Shown: one piece after another, positions 54,577 to 63,373 of the stretch
Layout: each line of letters starts with the position of its first letter
Numbering within the stretch: the first letter of the stretch is position 1
Assembly (NCBI GenBank): GCA_019636235.1
Contig: JAHBXW010000002.1
Coordinates: forward strand, 310,001 to 374,000
Length of the DNA stretch: 64,000 nucleotides
Direction of reading: 5' to 3'
From: Planctomyces sp.
GTDB taxonomy: Bacteria > Planctomycetota > Planctomycetia > Planctomycetales > Planctomycetaceae
Translations under genes and position numbers: made by a program
Notes under the pieces: generated by a model
What the model was told of the DNA's origin: nothing
The model's database searches: none
The model's input: the letters and a program-made list of their open reading frames with translations, nothing else

Positions 54577-56244
54577 TCAGGCCAGATTCTGGATCCGTCC
54601 GTCGCCGTCGACGTCAATCCGCAGCGCCAGCGGCTCGGACGGAAGTCCCGGCATCGTGCGGATTTGCCCCGCCAGCACGTAGACATATCCGGCGCCTGCG
54701 GCGAGTCGCACCGAATCGACGGGCAGGCGAAATCCCCGAGGGCGGCCGAGCAACTCGGGATCGTGCGACAACGAGTACTGCGTCTTGGCCACGCACACGG
54801 GCAAGCGGCCAAATCCGCTGCCCTGCAGATCGTCAAGTTCCCGTTGGGCGTTGGGGCTGAGATCGACGCCATCGCCCCCGTAGACCTGCCGGACGATCGC
54901 TTCGAGCTTGCCGACGAGGGGCAGATCATCGGAGTACAGCGGCTCGAAGCGGACGGGCAGACTGGCGGCGCGGACGACGGCTTCGGCCAGAATCTCGGAA
55001 CCGGCCGCCCCTTCGAGGAACGCCGTGGTGACGGCGACGTCGTCAGCGCCCGCGCTCCGCGCGATGGCGGAGATCGCGTCAATTTCCGCCTGTGGGTCGT
55101 CAGGAAACCGGTTCACGGCGACGACCGTCGGCACGCCGAAACGCCGCAGGATCTCCAGGTGCGCTTCCAGATTCGCCGCGCCCGCATGCAGGGCGTCCAG
55201 GTCCTCCTGCAACAGCTCGCGCGGCAACGGACGACCGGGCCGGACCGTGAACTTCCCGCTATGCAGCTTGAGCGCCCGCGCGGTGCAGACGAGCACTTCG
55301 AGATCCGGGGCAAGGCCGCTGGCTCGGCACTTCAAATGAAAGAATTTCTCCGCGCCGCAGTCCGCGCCAAAGCCGCTCTCAGTGACGACGAACTCAGCGA
55401 GCCGCAGCGCGGCCAGATCGGCGACGACTGAGCTGTTGCCGTGCGCGATGTTGGCGAATGGTCCGGTATGGACGAGCGCGGGCGTGCCGTCGGACGTCTG
55501 GACCAGATTGGGGCGCAGCGCGTCCCTGAGAATCGCGGTCAGTGCGCCGGCGGCCCTCAGACCGGCTGCCGTGACGCGCGTTCCATCCGTAGTGCGGCCC
55601 ACGACGATCCGCCCCAGTCGGTCCTTGAGATCAGTCAGGTCGACGGCGAGTCCGAGTATGGCCATGATTTCCGAGGCCGCAGTCAAATCGAAGCCGGATT
55701 GCCGTTCGATCCATGCGTCATCTCCGACGCCGGTGCGGATGCCGCGGAGACTGCGGTCGCAGACGTCGACGCAGCGTTTCCAGTCGATGCGATCGGGATC
55801 GATTGCCGGCGACATGCCCCGTGCCGCGTGATTATCGACGAGCGCCGCGAGCAGATTGTTCGCCGCGGCCACGGCATGCAGATCGCCCGTGAGGTGCAGG
55901 TTGACGTCGTCGAACGGCTCCAGACGCGCCTGCCCGCCGCCGGCGCCGCCGCCTTTGACGCCGAACAGCGGCCCCATCGACGGCTGTCGGAGGGTGACGA
56001 TCGCCCGCCGGCCGATGCGTTCGAGGCCCATCGCCAGGCCAATGGCTGTGACCGTTTTGCCTTCGCCGAGGGGCGTGGGATTGATGGCGGCGACGTTCAC
56101 ATATTTGCCGCGCGGCCGATGGCCGAGTCGCTGGTGCAACCCCTGCGAGAACTTTCCGACATGCCATCCGCGTGGTTCAACATCGTCGGGACTGAGTCCG
56201 AGGCGGGATGTCAACTCGTCGATGCGGCGCAGGCGCGGGTGCAT
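54577..56244 (-). CDS. fhs: Formate-tetrahydrofolate ligase
   Basis: Makes 10-formyl-THF from formate, ATP and THF. 555 residues, normal length for the family. TPLGEGKTVTAIGLAMGL (phosphate-binding loop, about 57-74), RQPSMGPLFGVKGGGAGGG, FDLTAASEIMAILGLA, HTGPFANIAHGNSS and AVNRFPDDPQAEI are all characteristic. The downstream end abuts the lipoprotein gene; upstream is the divergent M50 protease. Not obviously connected to the polysaccharide locus. Confidence 0.96.
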   Translation of the reverse strand: MHPRLRRIDELTSRLGLSPDDVEPRGWHVGKFSQGLHQRLGHRPRGKYVNVAAINPTPLGEGKTVTAIGLAMGLERIGRRAIVTLRQPSMGPLFGVKGGGAGGGQARLEPFDDVNLHLTGDLHAVAAANNLLAALVDNHAARGMSPAIDPDRIDWKRCVDVCDRSLRGIRTGVGDDAWIERQSGFDLTAASEIMAILGLAVDLTDLKDRLGRIVVGRTTDGTRVTAAGLRAAGALTAILRDALRPNLVQTSDGTPALVHTGPFANIAHGNSSVVADLAALRLAEFVVTESGFGADCGAEKFFHLKCRASGLAPDLEVLVCTARALKLHSGKFTVRPGRPLPRELLQEDLDALHAGAANLEAHLEILRRFGVPTVVAVNRFPDDPQAEIDAISAIARSAGADDVAVTTAFLEGAAGSEILAEAVVRAASLPVRFEPLYSDDLPLVGKLEAIVRQVYGGDGVDLSPNAQRELDDLQGSGFGRLPVCVAKTQYSLSHDPELLGRPRGFRLPVDSVRLAAGAGYVYVLAGQIRTMPGLPSEPLALRIDVDGDGRIQNLA

Positions 56245-56545
56245 GTCGTGGCGGAGATCGCATCTGGCGGGCGGAGCGGTCGCTGTCGTCCAGCGTCTGA
56301 GGCGCTGGGGGCAGAATAGGCCTACGGACGATGACTGTCAGCCGGTTTGACGGCGCAAACGCGACGCGGCCAGAGCGAATCGCGGCGCCAGCACATCACT
56401 CCAGAACGTCCGTTTGGGCCGGACTTGGGATCCGGCACTGGTCGGACCCGCGGCAGTGTGCACAATACAGCGGGTTTCGAGTCGTCGGCGCGGCGGGCGC
56501 AATGCTCGCTGCCGGGAGCCGTGACGGACCACTTCGGGAGCAGTG
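56245..56545. other. Divergent gap between fhs and the M50 protease gene
   Basis: 301 bases with no gene. A CACAAT at 56461-56466 with an imperfect CTGGTC 17 bases upstream is only a weak promoter candidate for the protease gene; nothing firm was found for fhs. Confidence 0.3.
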
Positions 56546-57700
56546 ATGCGCTGGGCGTTCAAACTGGGAACAATCGCCGGGATTCAGGTCTTCGTCCACT
56601 GGACGTTTCTGATCGTGCCGGCATGGATCCTGTTGAGTCAGTTGAATCAGGGGGCGGGGGCCGCGGCGTCGATCCGGGCCGTCGTGTTCATTCTGTCGAT
56701 CTTTGGCTGCGTGCTGCTGCATGAACTGGGTCATGCGCTGACGGCGCGGCGGTACGGGGTGAAGACGCGCGACATCACGATGCTGCCGATCGGCGGCGTG
56801 GCGCGGCTGGAGCGGATTCCCGAGCAGCCGTCGCAGGAGTTCTGGATCGCGGTGGCGGGGCCGGCGGTGAACGTGGCCATCGCCGCCGTGCTGTTCGTGG
56901 TGCTGCAGATCGTGCCGACGAATCCGGCGCCGATCACCGAACGGCGGATCGGGGATGCGTTTCTGTACGACCTGATGACGGTCAATGTGGCGCTGGCGGT
57001 GTTCAACATGCTGCCGGCGTTTCCGATGGACGGCGGGCGGGTGCTGCGGGCGTTGTTGGCGCACCGCATGCCGTATGCGCGGGCGACGCAGGTGGCGGCG
57101 ACGGTGGGCCAGATGATGGCGATTCTGTTCGGCGTGCTGGGGTTCGCGGTGGGGCACTGGATGCTGATGTTCATCGCGCTGTTCGTGTACATCGGGGCCC
57201 AGGAGGAGGCCTACATGGTGCAGATGCGGTCGATCATCAAGGGCGTGCCGGCGCGGGACGCGATGATCACCCGGTTCGTGACGCTGAACCCGGACGACAC
57301 GCTGCAGACCGCCGTGGACGAGCTGCTGCGCGGGGAACAGCATGACTTTCCGGTCGTGGAGAATGACCGCGTGCTGGGCATCCTGACGCGAAATGATCTG
57401 CTGAAGGGGATTTCGGAGAAGGGGTTCGAAGACCACGTCTCGGCGCACATGCGTCAGAACTGCCCGGTCGTGCAGGAGAACGACATGCTGGAGAAGATCA
57501 CGGCGCCGCTGCAGGAGTCGGGCTGTTCGACCGTGGCGGTGGTGCGGAACGGATATCTCGTGGGGGTGCTGACGCGCGAGAACATCAGCGAGTGGATGAT
57601 GATCGAGAACGCGCGGCGGACAGCCACCGACGGGGATGTCCCGCCGCAGCGGACGCTGACATGGGGGACGACTCAGACGGACGCGCCGCGGGACGTGTGA
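56546..57700 (+). CDS. Site-2 protease (M50) with C-terminal CBS pair
   Basis: Intramembrane zinc protease, 384 residues. HELGH at 59-63 and the second metal motif NMLPAFPMDGG (about 153-163) lie in membrane helices. QPSQEFWIAVAGPAVNVAIAA is family-typical. A CBS-domain pair (about 240-365; ARDAMITRFVTLNPDDTLQTAVDEL and ITAPLQESGCSTVAVV) may sense adenosine nucleotides. Members cleave membrane-bound anti-sigma factors or signal peptides. The start is ATG 56546; a GTG just upstream is an alternative. Confidence 0.92.
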   Translation: MRWAFKLGTIAGIQVFVHWTFLIVPAWILLSQLNQGAGAAASIRAVVFILSIFGCVLLHELGHALTARRYGVKTRDITMLPIGGVARLERIPEQPSQEFWIAVAGPAVNVAIAAVLFVVLQIVPTNPAPITERRIGDAFLYDLMTVNVALAVFNMLPAFPMDGGRVLRALLAHRMPYARATQVAATVGQMMAILFGVLGFAVGHWMLMFIALFVYIGAQEEAYMVQMRSIIKGVPARDAMITRFVTLNPDDTLQTAVDELLRGEQHDFPVVENDRVLGILTRNDLLKGISEKGFEDHVSAHMRQNCPVVQENDMLEKITAPLQESGCSTVAVVRNGYLVGVLTRENISEWMMIENARRTATDGDVPPQRTLTWGTTQTDAPRDV

Positions 57701-57721
57701 GCGGCCGGTGCGTCGTTGGGA

Positions 57722-58675
57722 TCAGACTGGTTCGACGACGACCTGCGCAGCAAGTTCGCGAACGCGCAGGGCGTCGAACCGGGCGGACGACATCTGTTCG
57801 AGATTGGCCGCAGCGGCCGCCATGCCCAGGCGGACGCATTCCACGGGATCCAGATTCCGGGACAGGCCGCAGGCGACGCCGGCTGCAACGCAGTCGCCGC
57901 AGCCGATCGGGTTGACGACCCGCAGACCGCGCGGCGGACGGATGCGATGCAGGTCCCGTTCGCTGGCCAGCCACGCGGGTTCGCCCCCCTGCGTCACCAA
58001 GACCCACTCGGCGCCCGCGCGGTTCAACTCGCGCATGCCGTCCAGCAGCGAGCGGTCGTCATCCAGCGGCCGTTGCAGCGTGGCGGCCAGTTCCTCGCGG
58101 TTCGGTTTGACGAGAAACGGCCGATTTGGGAGGCAGGCGAGAAGTTCGGGGCCGCGGATGTCGAGGACGACGCGGGCGGGGGAGGAACTGAGGGCCGGAC
58201 AGTCGGACGCCGCGGCTTCAAAAAGCTGCGCGTAGTAGTTCCGGGGCGCTCCCTCGGGAAGCGATCCGCTGCAGACGATGACATCGGCCGTGCGGGCTTC
58301 CTCGGCGAAGGCCGCGCGGAAGTCGTCGAGTTCTCCCGGACGAATCGCCGGCGAGTTTTCGACGAGTTCTGTCGTTTCGCCCGACGCCTGGTTGATGAGC
58401 GTGGTGCAGATGCGGGTTCCCGCCTCGGTGCGGATCCAGCGGGCCGCGGCGCCGCTGCTTGTGAAGTCCCGCCGAAGCTGATCGCCCGTCGCGCCCCCCG
58501 CGATGGACAGCGTCCGCGAGGGAGCGTCCAGCGAATTCAAGGCCAGTCCGACATTCAGCGCCTTGCCGGACGCGAACCACTCGGAGCCTCGCGCGCGGTT
58601 CACGTGTCCGACCTCAAGGCGGTCGAAGACCAGCACGTATTGCCAGGCCGGAGACAGGCCAGCCGCAAGGATCAC
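57722..58675 (-). CDS. PfkB-family sugar kinase (1-phosphofructokinase/tagatose-6-P kinase type)
   Basis: ATP-dependent carbohydrate kinase, 317 residues from a GTG start. The N-terminal ILAAGLSPAWQYVLVFDRL and GKALNVGLALNSL match the hexose-phosphate (FruK/LacC) branch, where GKG is usual in place of GKA. The C-terminal signature NPIGCGDC holds the catalytic Asp261 and anion hole. The GKA variation could alter substrate. Its stop lies 22 bases from the convergent protease stop. Downstream of the CE15 esterase gene by 39 bases. Confidence 0.85.
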   Translation of the reverse strand: MILAAGLSPAWQYVLVFDRLEVGHVNRARGSEWFASGKALNVGLALNSLDAPSRTLSIAGGATGDQLRRDFTSSGAAARWIRTEAGTRICTTLINQASGETTELVENSPAIRPGELDDFRAAFAEEARTADVIVCSGSLPEGAPRNYYAQLFEAAASDCPALSSSPARVVLDIRGPELLACLPNRPFLVKPNREELAATLQRPLDDDRSLLDGMRELNRAGAEWVLVTQGGEPAWLASERDLHRIRPPRGLRVVNPIGCGDCVAAGVACGLSRNLDPVECVRLGMAAAAANLEQMSSARFDALRVRELAAQVVVEPV

Positions 58676-58714
58676 TGTGCAACTCCCATTGCAGTCAGAA
58701 ACGGTCGGGCGGAG

Positions 58715-60052
58715 TCAGGGCCGATCCCCTCCCGCGCGCAGCCAACGATCAGCGAAGTCGAGGTAGTGGTCCCAGTCCCAGGCGGTGACGTCGTGTTCGC
58801 CGGTGCGCAGGTGATAGCCGACCGTGCCGGAATTCGCGGGCTGGTCCGCTGCGGGCTGGTCGTCCGTCGCGGCGCCGAGTCCGGACGTTCCGAGCAGCCG
58901 ATAAACAGGATCGGCATGCCAGCAGGCGAGGAACTCGCCGCGCGGGTCAGCCCATTGATCCTGGGTGGCGCTGGCGACGTACACGGGCCGCGGCGCGATG
59001 AGCGCGATGAGCTGATGCTGATCGACCGGGCAGGCGGCTTCGTTGTCGTTGTAGCGCGTAAAGTTGTCGCAGAACCAGTGGGGAAAGACTTCGTTGATGC
59101 GCTTGAGGGTTTCGCCGAAGGCGCGGCGGCTGAGGGCCGCGCCGCCGCAGCCGGAGTTGTTTGAGATCACGAGGGCGAAGCGTTCGTCCTGGGCGCCGGC
59201 CCACAATGCCGTCTTGCCGAGGCGGGAGTGGCCGATGACGGCGACGCGCTCGCCGTCGATCGCGGGGTCAGACTGGAGATAATCGAGGGCCCGGCTGAGT
59301 CCCCAGGCCCACGCGCCGATGGAGCCCCACTCGTCCGCGCGGGGCAGGGTCTGCCCGTTCCGGTAAAACAGTGGATGCACGCCGTTCTGGAAGCCGTCGT
59401 CGAAATCGGGGTCGATGTCCCCATAGTAGATCGTCGCCAGCGCGTATCCCCGGCCGACGACTTTCTCGACCTGCCAGCGGCTGGCCTCGCGCCCGCGGGA
59501 GGCCTCAGTGGCTCGGTTGTCGACGACCCCCTGTTCGCGATTGTCCCGCATCCAGTTGGGATTCAGCGTGATGCCGGGATCGGCATGGACGGCGTGATTG
59601 CCCTGGAAGTTCAATCCCAGGAAGCAGGGGACGGGGCCGTCCGACTTCGGCGTATGAATGAGGATGGTCATCGAGGGGCCATCCGGCTGGCCTGTGAAGC
59701 GCACGATGACTTCCTTGCGACGGGCCAGCCCGCCGAGAGCCTGCTCCTCGACAGGCCCGACCTCAAACGACAAGTCCGGCAGCGCCTGATCCGGGGTGCG
59801 GCCGTAGACGTGCTCTGCGAACAGTTTCAGCAACTCGGGCCGTCGGGTTTCGCGCCACTGGTCCGCGTTCTCAACCGGCGAGCCGTCCTCGCGGACCAGC
59901 GGATCGGGCAGTCGGTACTCCGGGACCCTGGTTTCGTCGTAATTGAAGCCCGCGGGCTGTGCGTTCGTCATGGACGTCCAGCCTCCGCAACAGGCCAGCG
60001 ACAGGAACCAGCAGAACGACGCCAGCCGGTGAATGCGAGGAGCGCGGCACAT
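58715..60052 (-). CDS. CE15-like glucuronoyl methylesterase
   Basis: Secreted alpha/beta-hydrolase that would split ester bonds of 4-O-methyl-glucuronic acid or related uronic acids. 445 residues, signal peptide at the N-terminus, then a catalytic domain with the nucleophile Ser276 in [11 protein letters not shown], the bacterial CE15 signature. A His is available near residue 420 ([13 protein letters not shown]). [13 protein letters not shown] and [14 protein letters not shown] also match the family. This is typically a plant- or algal-polymer degradation enzyme. Cotranscribed with the PfkB kinase downstream. Confidence 0.87.
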   Translation of the reverse strand: MCRAPRIHRLASFCWFLSLACCGGWTSMTNAQPAGFNYDETRVPEYRLPDPLVREDGSPVENADQWRETRRPELLKLFAEHVYGRTPDQALPDLSFEVGPVEEQALGGLARRKEVIVRFTGQPDGPSMTILIHTPKSDGPVPCFLGLNFQGNHAVHADPGITLNPNWMRDNREQGVVDNRATEASRGREASRWQVEKVVGRGYALATIYYGDIDPDFDDGFQNGVHPLFYRNGQTLPRADEWGSIGAWAWGLSRALDYLQSDPAIDGERVAVIGHSRLGKTALWAGAQDERFALVISNNSGCGGAALSRRAFGETLKRINEVFPHWFCDNFTRYNDNEAACPVDQHQLIALIAPRPVYVASATQDQWADPRGEFLACWHADPVYRLLGTSGLGAATDDQPAADQPANSGTVGYHLRTGEHDVTAWDWDHYLDFADRWLRAGGDRP

Positions 60053-60085
60053 GGGGAAGTCCCTTGGATGTGGTGAACGGGGCGG

Positions 60086-61018
60086 TCAGCGGGCCCGCCA
60101 GAAGGCGTCATCGGCGATTCCCAGAGCTGTTCGGGCTGAGGCGACTTCATCCGCAAAGCGCCGGGCGTCGCCAGGGTAGCCCTGCGTGGGGCGCACGTCC
60201 GGCACGTGGGAGCGCCAGAAGGCGTTGAACATCCGCATCGAAAGTTCGCGGACGTATTTGGCGATGATCGAGGCGCAGGCCACGGGCAGTTGTCGCTCGG
60301 CCCGGCACTCGAACCGGATTTCCGAACTGCCGAGGCGATAGCGGCTGAGCTCGGGCGTCTCGGAGATGCGAAACACGAAGTGGTCGTCGAACGTCGTCGA
60401 CAGGAGCTGGTCGTAACGGGCGCGGCCGCCGTGTCGATCGCAGATGACAAACGCATCGCCGTCGCCGGGATTCCACGCGGACTTCAGCAGGTTCAGGCTG
60501 ATTCGCGAACAGACCTCGGCCTTGTTGTCGGTGCGCGCGATGCCGTAGTTGAACAGGCGGGGGAAGACGGCGTCCGCGCAGAGATGACGGAGGCGGATGC
60601 CGGCTTGGCCGAGCGAATGGCGAAGGCGGTCCGAGGCCTTGTCGACAGCGTCCGACGCGCATTCCAGCGGGAGGGACAGCGGCGGGGCCGCGGACATCCA
60701 GTCGTCCACTTCGGACCCGCAGGCGATGCGGGACAGTAAGTCGGGAAACTCCCGGGGTTCGGCTCCGGCGACATGCAGGAGCGTCAACGCGGCGCGTTCC
60801 AATGCGGCCAGTCCCCGGGCGGGCGAGAAGATCTGTTTGGAATCGGCGATGTGCAGTCGGCCGTCGTCCACGGGTTCGGGCGAGACGGCGTCGGACAGGG
60901 CCTTGTAGAGGTCGCAGGCGGTCGACTGGCCGGGAAACTCCCAGACGGTGAGCGCGACGACGAACGGGCCGAGGTTCGGCCCCAGTCCGGCCTCATCCAT
61001 GCCGATCAGGACGCCCAT
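60086..61018 (-). CDS. Divergent RNase HII-like protein
   Basis: 310 residues from ATG 61018. The N-terminus IGMDEAGLGPNLGPFVVAL is an RNase HII/HIII active-site motif (Asp8, Glu9). ADSKQI, CDRHGGRARY (in the place of the third acid) and VACASIIAKYVREL (in place of AASIxAKvxRD) follow in order, ending near PTQGYPGDARRF. A segment of about 100 residues between the second and third motifs is longer than in standard RNase HII. The enzyme class would cut RNA in RNA:DNA hybrids; activity is uncertain. Not close enough to call rnhB. Confidence 0.6.
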   Translation of the reverse strand: MGVLIGMDEAGLGPNLGPFVVALTVWEFPGQSTACDLYKALSDAVSPEPVDDGRLHIADSKQIFSPARGLAALERAALTLLHVAGAEPREFPDLLSRIACGSEVDDWMSAAPPLSLPLECASDAVDKASDRLRHSLGQAGIRLRHLCADAVFPRLFNYGIARTDNKAEVCSRISLNLLKSAWNPGDGDAFVICDRHGGRARYDQLLSTTFDDHFVFRISETPELSRYRLGSSEIRFECRAERQLPVACASIIAKYVRELSMRMFNAFWRSHVPDVRPTQGYPGDARRFADEVASARTALGIADDAFWRAR

Positions 61019-61216
61019 GTCGCCGGCGATGCTCCGTAGCGCGGGGAATGCGGAAAAGCGAGCCGCATTCTGATGCGCGGGGCGGCGGAGTTCCATCGAG
61101 CGGACGATGGGAGCGGCGTGGCCGGCCGGAGAGAGCTGGGCGGCGCGCGCGAAAGCCCGGCGACGCTCACCGATGTCGATGAACGCCGCCGGGAACGCGT
61201 AGGATCGACCTGTCTC

Positions 61217-61579
61217 TCAGAAGCCGATCCCTCCGCAGTTCCAGCCAGCTCCGCCCCAGCCCTTGGGGCCTTCGGGGATCGGCAGATCGCAGGCGAGGTC
61301 GCACTGATTGTTGTCGCAGTCGTCGAAGGCGTCGTAGAACGCCGATCCGTAGCTCACGGCGTGGACGCGCCAGAAGTCGCGTTTCGAAAAGCCCGAGTAG
61401 AAGAAGGACTGGTTGACCGAGCCGATCGCATCCCCGACGTCGTTCAGTTCCGAGACCACCGCATGCTGGATTTCACTCAATCCAACGATGAGTCCGATGA
61501 CCAGAATCGTCGCGACGAGGACCAGTTCCGCGGAGACGATGAAGCCCTGCTCGTCGTGGAGCAGCCGAGAGACAACCAT
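61217..61579 (-). CDS. Pilin-like small secreted/membrane protein (copy A)
   Basis: 120 residues. A basic/acidic N-terminus with DEQGFIVSAELVLVATILVIGLIVGL resembles the class III signal region and hydrophobic helix of type IV pilin-like (Flp/Tad) proteins, with E in the pilin position. The globular part contains four or five Cys (DCDNNQCDLACDL) and a Gly/Trp-rich end. It is paralogous to the protein at 62153-62812 over the first 60 residues. AGGTG upstream of the ATG is a weak ribosome site. Function unknown. Confidence 0.6.
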   Translation of the reverse strand: MVVSRLLHDEQGFIVSAELVLVATILVIGLIVGLSEIQHAVVSELNDVGDAIGSVNQSFFYSGFSKRDFWRVHAVSYGSAFYDAFDDCDNNQCDLACDLPIPEGPKGWGGAGWNCGGIGF

Positions 61580-61710
61580 GGCAAATCACACCTGTTGAGA
61601 GACATTGGCCGCCTGAATCTGGAACTGCGGAGTCCGGGCAGCCGGGGACGCCGAGCCATGCAGCGGGCCTGCGCCGGCGGCAACCGGCGCGTGACCGAAC
61701 GTTGTTGGGA

Positions 61711-61738
61711 AAAGGACCGCCGGCCGAAGCCGGCGGCC
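61711..61738 (-). terminator. UUCG-loop hairpin, terminator-like
   Basis: CCGCCGGC (61717-61724) pairs with GCCGGCGG (61729-61736). Read on the minus strand the loop is C(UUCG)G and the stem is followed by TCCTTTTCC, as in an intrinsic terminator for leftward transcripts from the pilin-like gene at 62153. Confidence 0.55.
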
Positions 61739-61984
61739 TCACTCAGGGATGCCCGATTGCCGGGTGCGTCCGTGGTCATCCTGCGGGGGCCCGGCCGTCG
61801 CCAGGCGCGCAAGCGGACGCGGACGGGTCTCACGCCGTCGAATCGGCCTCCGGGCCGCCGTCCGACGTCGCACGCTGCAGGGCCGATGTCCTTGAGCATC
61901 ACGATGTTGCCGGACGGCATCATTTCGGGGCATGGCAGGCGGCGTGCCGCCGCGCGGGCCCTGGACGGACCTGGAATGCAGAAA

Positions 61985-62023
61985 CGCGTCATAACCTGCC
62001 CCGAAGGAGAAGGTTATGACGCG
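61985..62023 (-). repeat. Perfect 13-bp inverted repeat (possible terminator or RNA hairpin)
   Basis: CGCGTCATAACCT (61985-61997) and AGGTTATGACGCG (62011-62023) are exact reverse complements around a 13-base spacer. On the minus strand the spacer folds further (UCC/GGG) around UUCG, giving a C(UUCG)G loop. It lies 130 bases beyond the stop of the gene at 62153; only TTTC follows, so termination is weak at best. Confidence 0.55.
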
Positions 62024-62152
62024 CGAGAGATCGGCGGTCCGGACGCAGGCGGGCTGTCAGGAGGACAAGGGTCTGTTTCCGCCTTGAAACAGGGTGAGCA
62101 AACCCGCGCCAACGGACGCGAACACGCCGATGTGCGAAAGCGGCCCGTTGAT

Positions 62153-62812
62153 TCACCAGACAGGACCGCGGGGGTAGGGATCGCAGGGCGTGCCCAGCGT
62201 CGGGCAGGCAACCGCATCGGCCGGCGGGCAGAGGACGCCGTGCGCGGGGACGTCGGTCGGGCAGCCAGCCGCAGGGCCGTTGGCCGCGGAGCCCTCGCCT
62301 GGCAGACGCGGTCCATTCAGGATCGCTCCGGGGCTGGGGACGCCGGGCGTCCAGGGATCGACGGGGCAGCCGAAAGCCGGGGCGGCGCCGCCGCCATCCA
62401 TCAGCAGACCCTGCTCGATGACCGCGCCCGGCGCACAGGGAGATTCGATGATGACTCCCGGACCGGGTCCGGGAACGACGACCGCCCCGCCGCGGAGGTA
62501 TTCGTACCCGTAGGCGCCAAAGTCAGCCTGCAGTTCCTGCGGGCTGTCCGCCCGGTCCAGGAAGGCCGAGCCGTAGGTTCGCGAGCGGAGGCCGCACCAG
62601 CTTCGGCAGCCGTGCATGCCGCCATAGGAATAGGACTGGTTGAGCGAGCCGATGGCGCTGGCGACGTCCGTCATTTCGTCGCTGAGCGCGGTGCGGATGC
62701 ACACGAGGCCGCTGACCAGTCCGATCACGAGGACGGTCGAGATGATGACAAGCTCGGCGGAGAGAATGAATCCCCGCTCATCGTTCCACAAGGATCGCAA
62801 CATGCCGGACAT
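62153..62812 (-). CDS. Pilin-like small secreted/membrane protein (copy B) with Pro/Gly-rich tail
   Basis: 219 residues. The N-terminus LRSLWNDERGFILSAELVII and the hydrophobic helix that follows match copy A at 61217 (DExGFIxSAELV), including a later IGSLNQSYSY region. The remainder is Cys- and Pro/Gly-rich, with repeats such as GPGPG. The N-terminal pattern suggests processing like a Flp/TadE-type pilin. It lies 173 bases downstream, in transcription direction, of the structured element at 62989-63076. Confidence 0.6.
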   Translation of the reverse strand: MSGMLRSLWNDERGFILSAELVIISTVLVIGLVSGLVCIRTALSDEMTDVASAIGSLNQSYSYGGMHGCRSWCGLRSRTYGSAFLDRADSPQELQADFGAYGYEYLRGGAVVVPGPGPGVIIESPCAPGAVIEQGLLMDGGGAAPAFGCPVDPWTPGVPSPGAILNGPRLPGEGSAANGPAAGCPTDVPAHGVLCPPADAVACPTLGTPCDPYPRGPVW

Positions 62813-63373
62813 GAGACGCCGCTCCTGAACGGGACGAGCCGGGCGCGCAGACGTTCGGCGACGTCACCGCGAACCCGAGAGCGGAGCCTTGCAGCAGGCT
62901 CGTGCGGACATCCCGGGGGATTGCCGTCCCCCTGTCAGCAGCGCTTCCACGGGAAGCGTCGCCGGATGGCCGCCAGCTCTCGGCTTCGCAGCGAACCGAA
63001 AGTCCCGAAGGACCTCGGAGGTGGCGGTCTCTCAGGTCGCCACGCACGGTTTCGCTGTCCGCCGCAAAGCGGCGGAGGTCTGCTCGATCGGTTCCCCCCT
63101 CACCCTTGAACTCATTGGAAACGTCCCTGTGACCGGAATCCTCCTGAGATCCGGAGCAGGTGGCACAATCCGTACCGCTGTTGTCATCGCGCCAACGGGC
63201 AACCGGGAGACGCTCAACGGAAGCGATGAATGCCGCAGGAGTTGGGTGAGAAGTCGGCCAGCCGGCGCGGGGGGGCGACGTCCGAAGAGTCCGGCTCGCC
63301 TGTTCAAACCGCTTTGCGCGGTCGTAACGATTGCGCATAGAACGCGGATCATCCGGCCGGACGCGGACGCTGG
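62813..63373. other. Gap upstream of the pilin-like gene
   Basis: 561 bases with no supported gene. A multi-helix element at 62989-63076 is listed separately. A further 6-bp hairpin GGGGGA/TCCCCC occurs near 62915-62932. The promoter of the pilin-like gene presumably lies here, but no clear -35/-10 was seen. Confidence 0.4.
62989..63076 (-). ncRNA. Candidate structured RNA element (possible 5' leader)
   Basis: Four helices can be drawn. P1: CAGCGAACCG (62989-62998) with CGGTTTCGCTG (63047-63057), 10 bp with one bulge. It encloses P2, GTCC/GGAC at 63002-63013, closed by C(UUCG)G on the minus strand, and P3, GTGGCG/CGCCAC at 63021-63043. P4, TCCGCCGC/GCGGCGGA at 63058-63076, abuts P1 and could stack on it. 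The UUCG loop favours the minus strand, which would place it in the leader of the gene at 62812. No known family matched. Confidence 0.3.

Larger units (their letters stand above)
61580..62152. other. Gap between the two pilin-like genes
   Basis: 573 bases with no supported gene. It contains a UUCG-looped terminator-like hairpin (61711-61738) and a long 13-bp inverted repeat (61985-62023), both listed separately. The remaining sequence shows nothing recognisable. Confidence 0.4.

Noticed and set aside
54366-55082. Upstream extension of the Cys-rich lipoprotein frame
   Set aside because: It runs through the fhs gene in another frame; the signal peptide at ATG 54365 marks the true start.
63041-63070. 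Similarity to a c-di-GMP-I riboswitch (CACGCAC and CGCAAAGC)
   Set aside because: The tetraloop-receptor sequence and the second stem do not fit, and on the plus strand no downstream gene would be controlled; the helices are better explained by the element at 62989-63076.
61073-63109. A 678-codon open frame on the plus strand
   Set aside because: It runs antisense to the two pilin-like genes and their gap; the translation is Arg/Gly/Ala-rich low-complexity sequence expected from GC-rich antisense frames.
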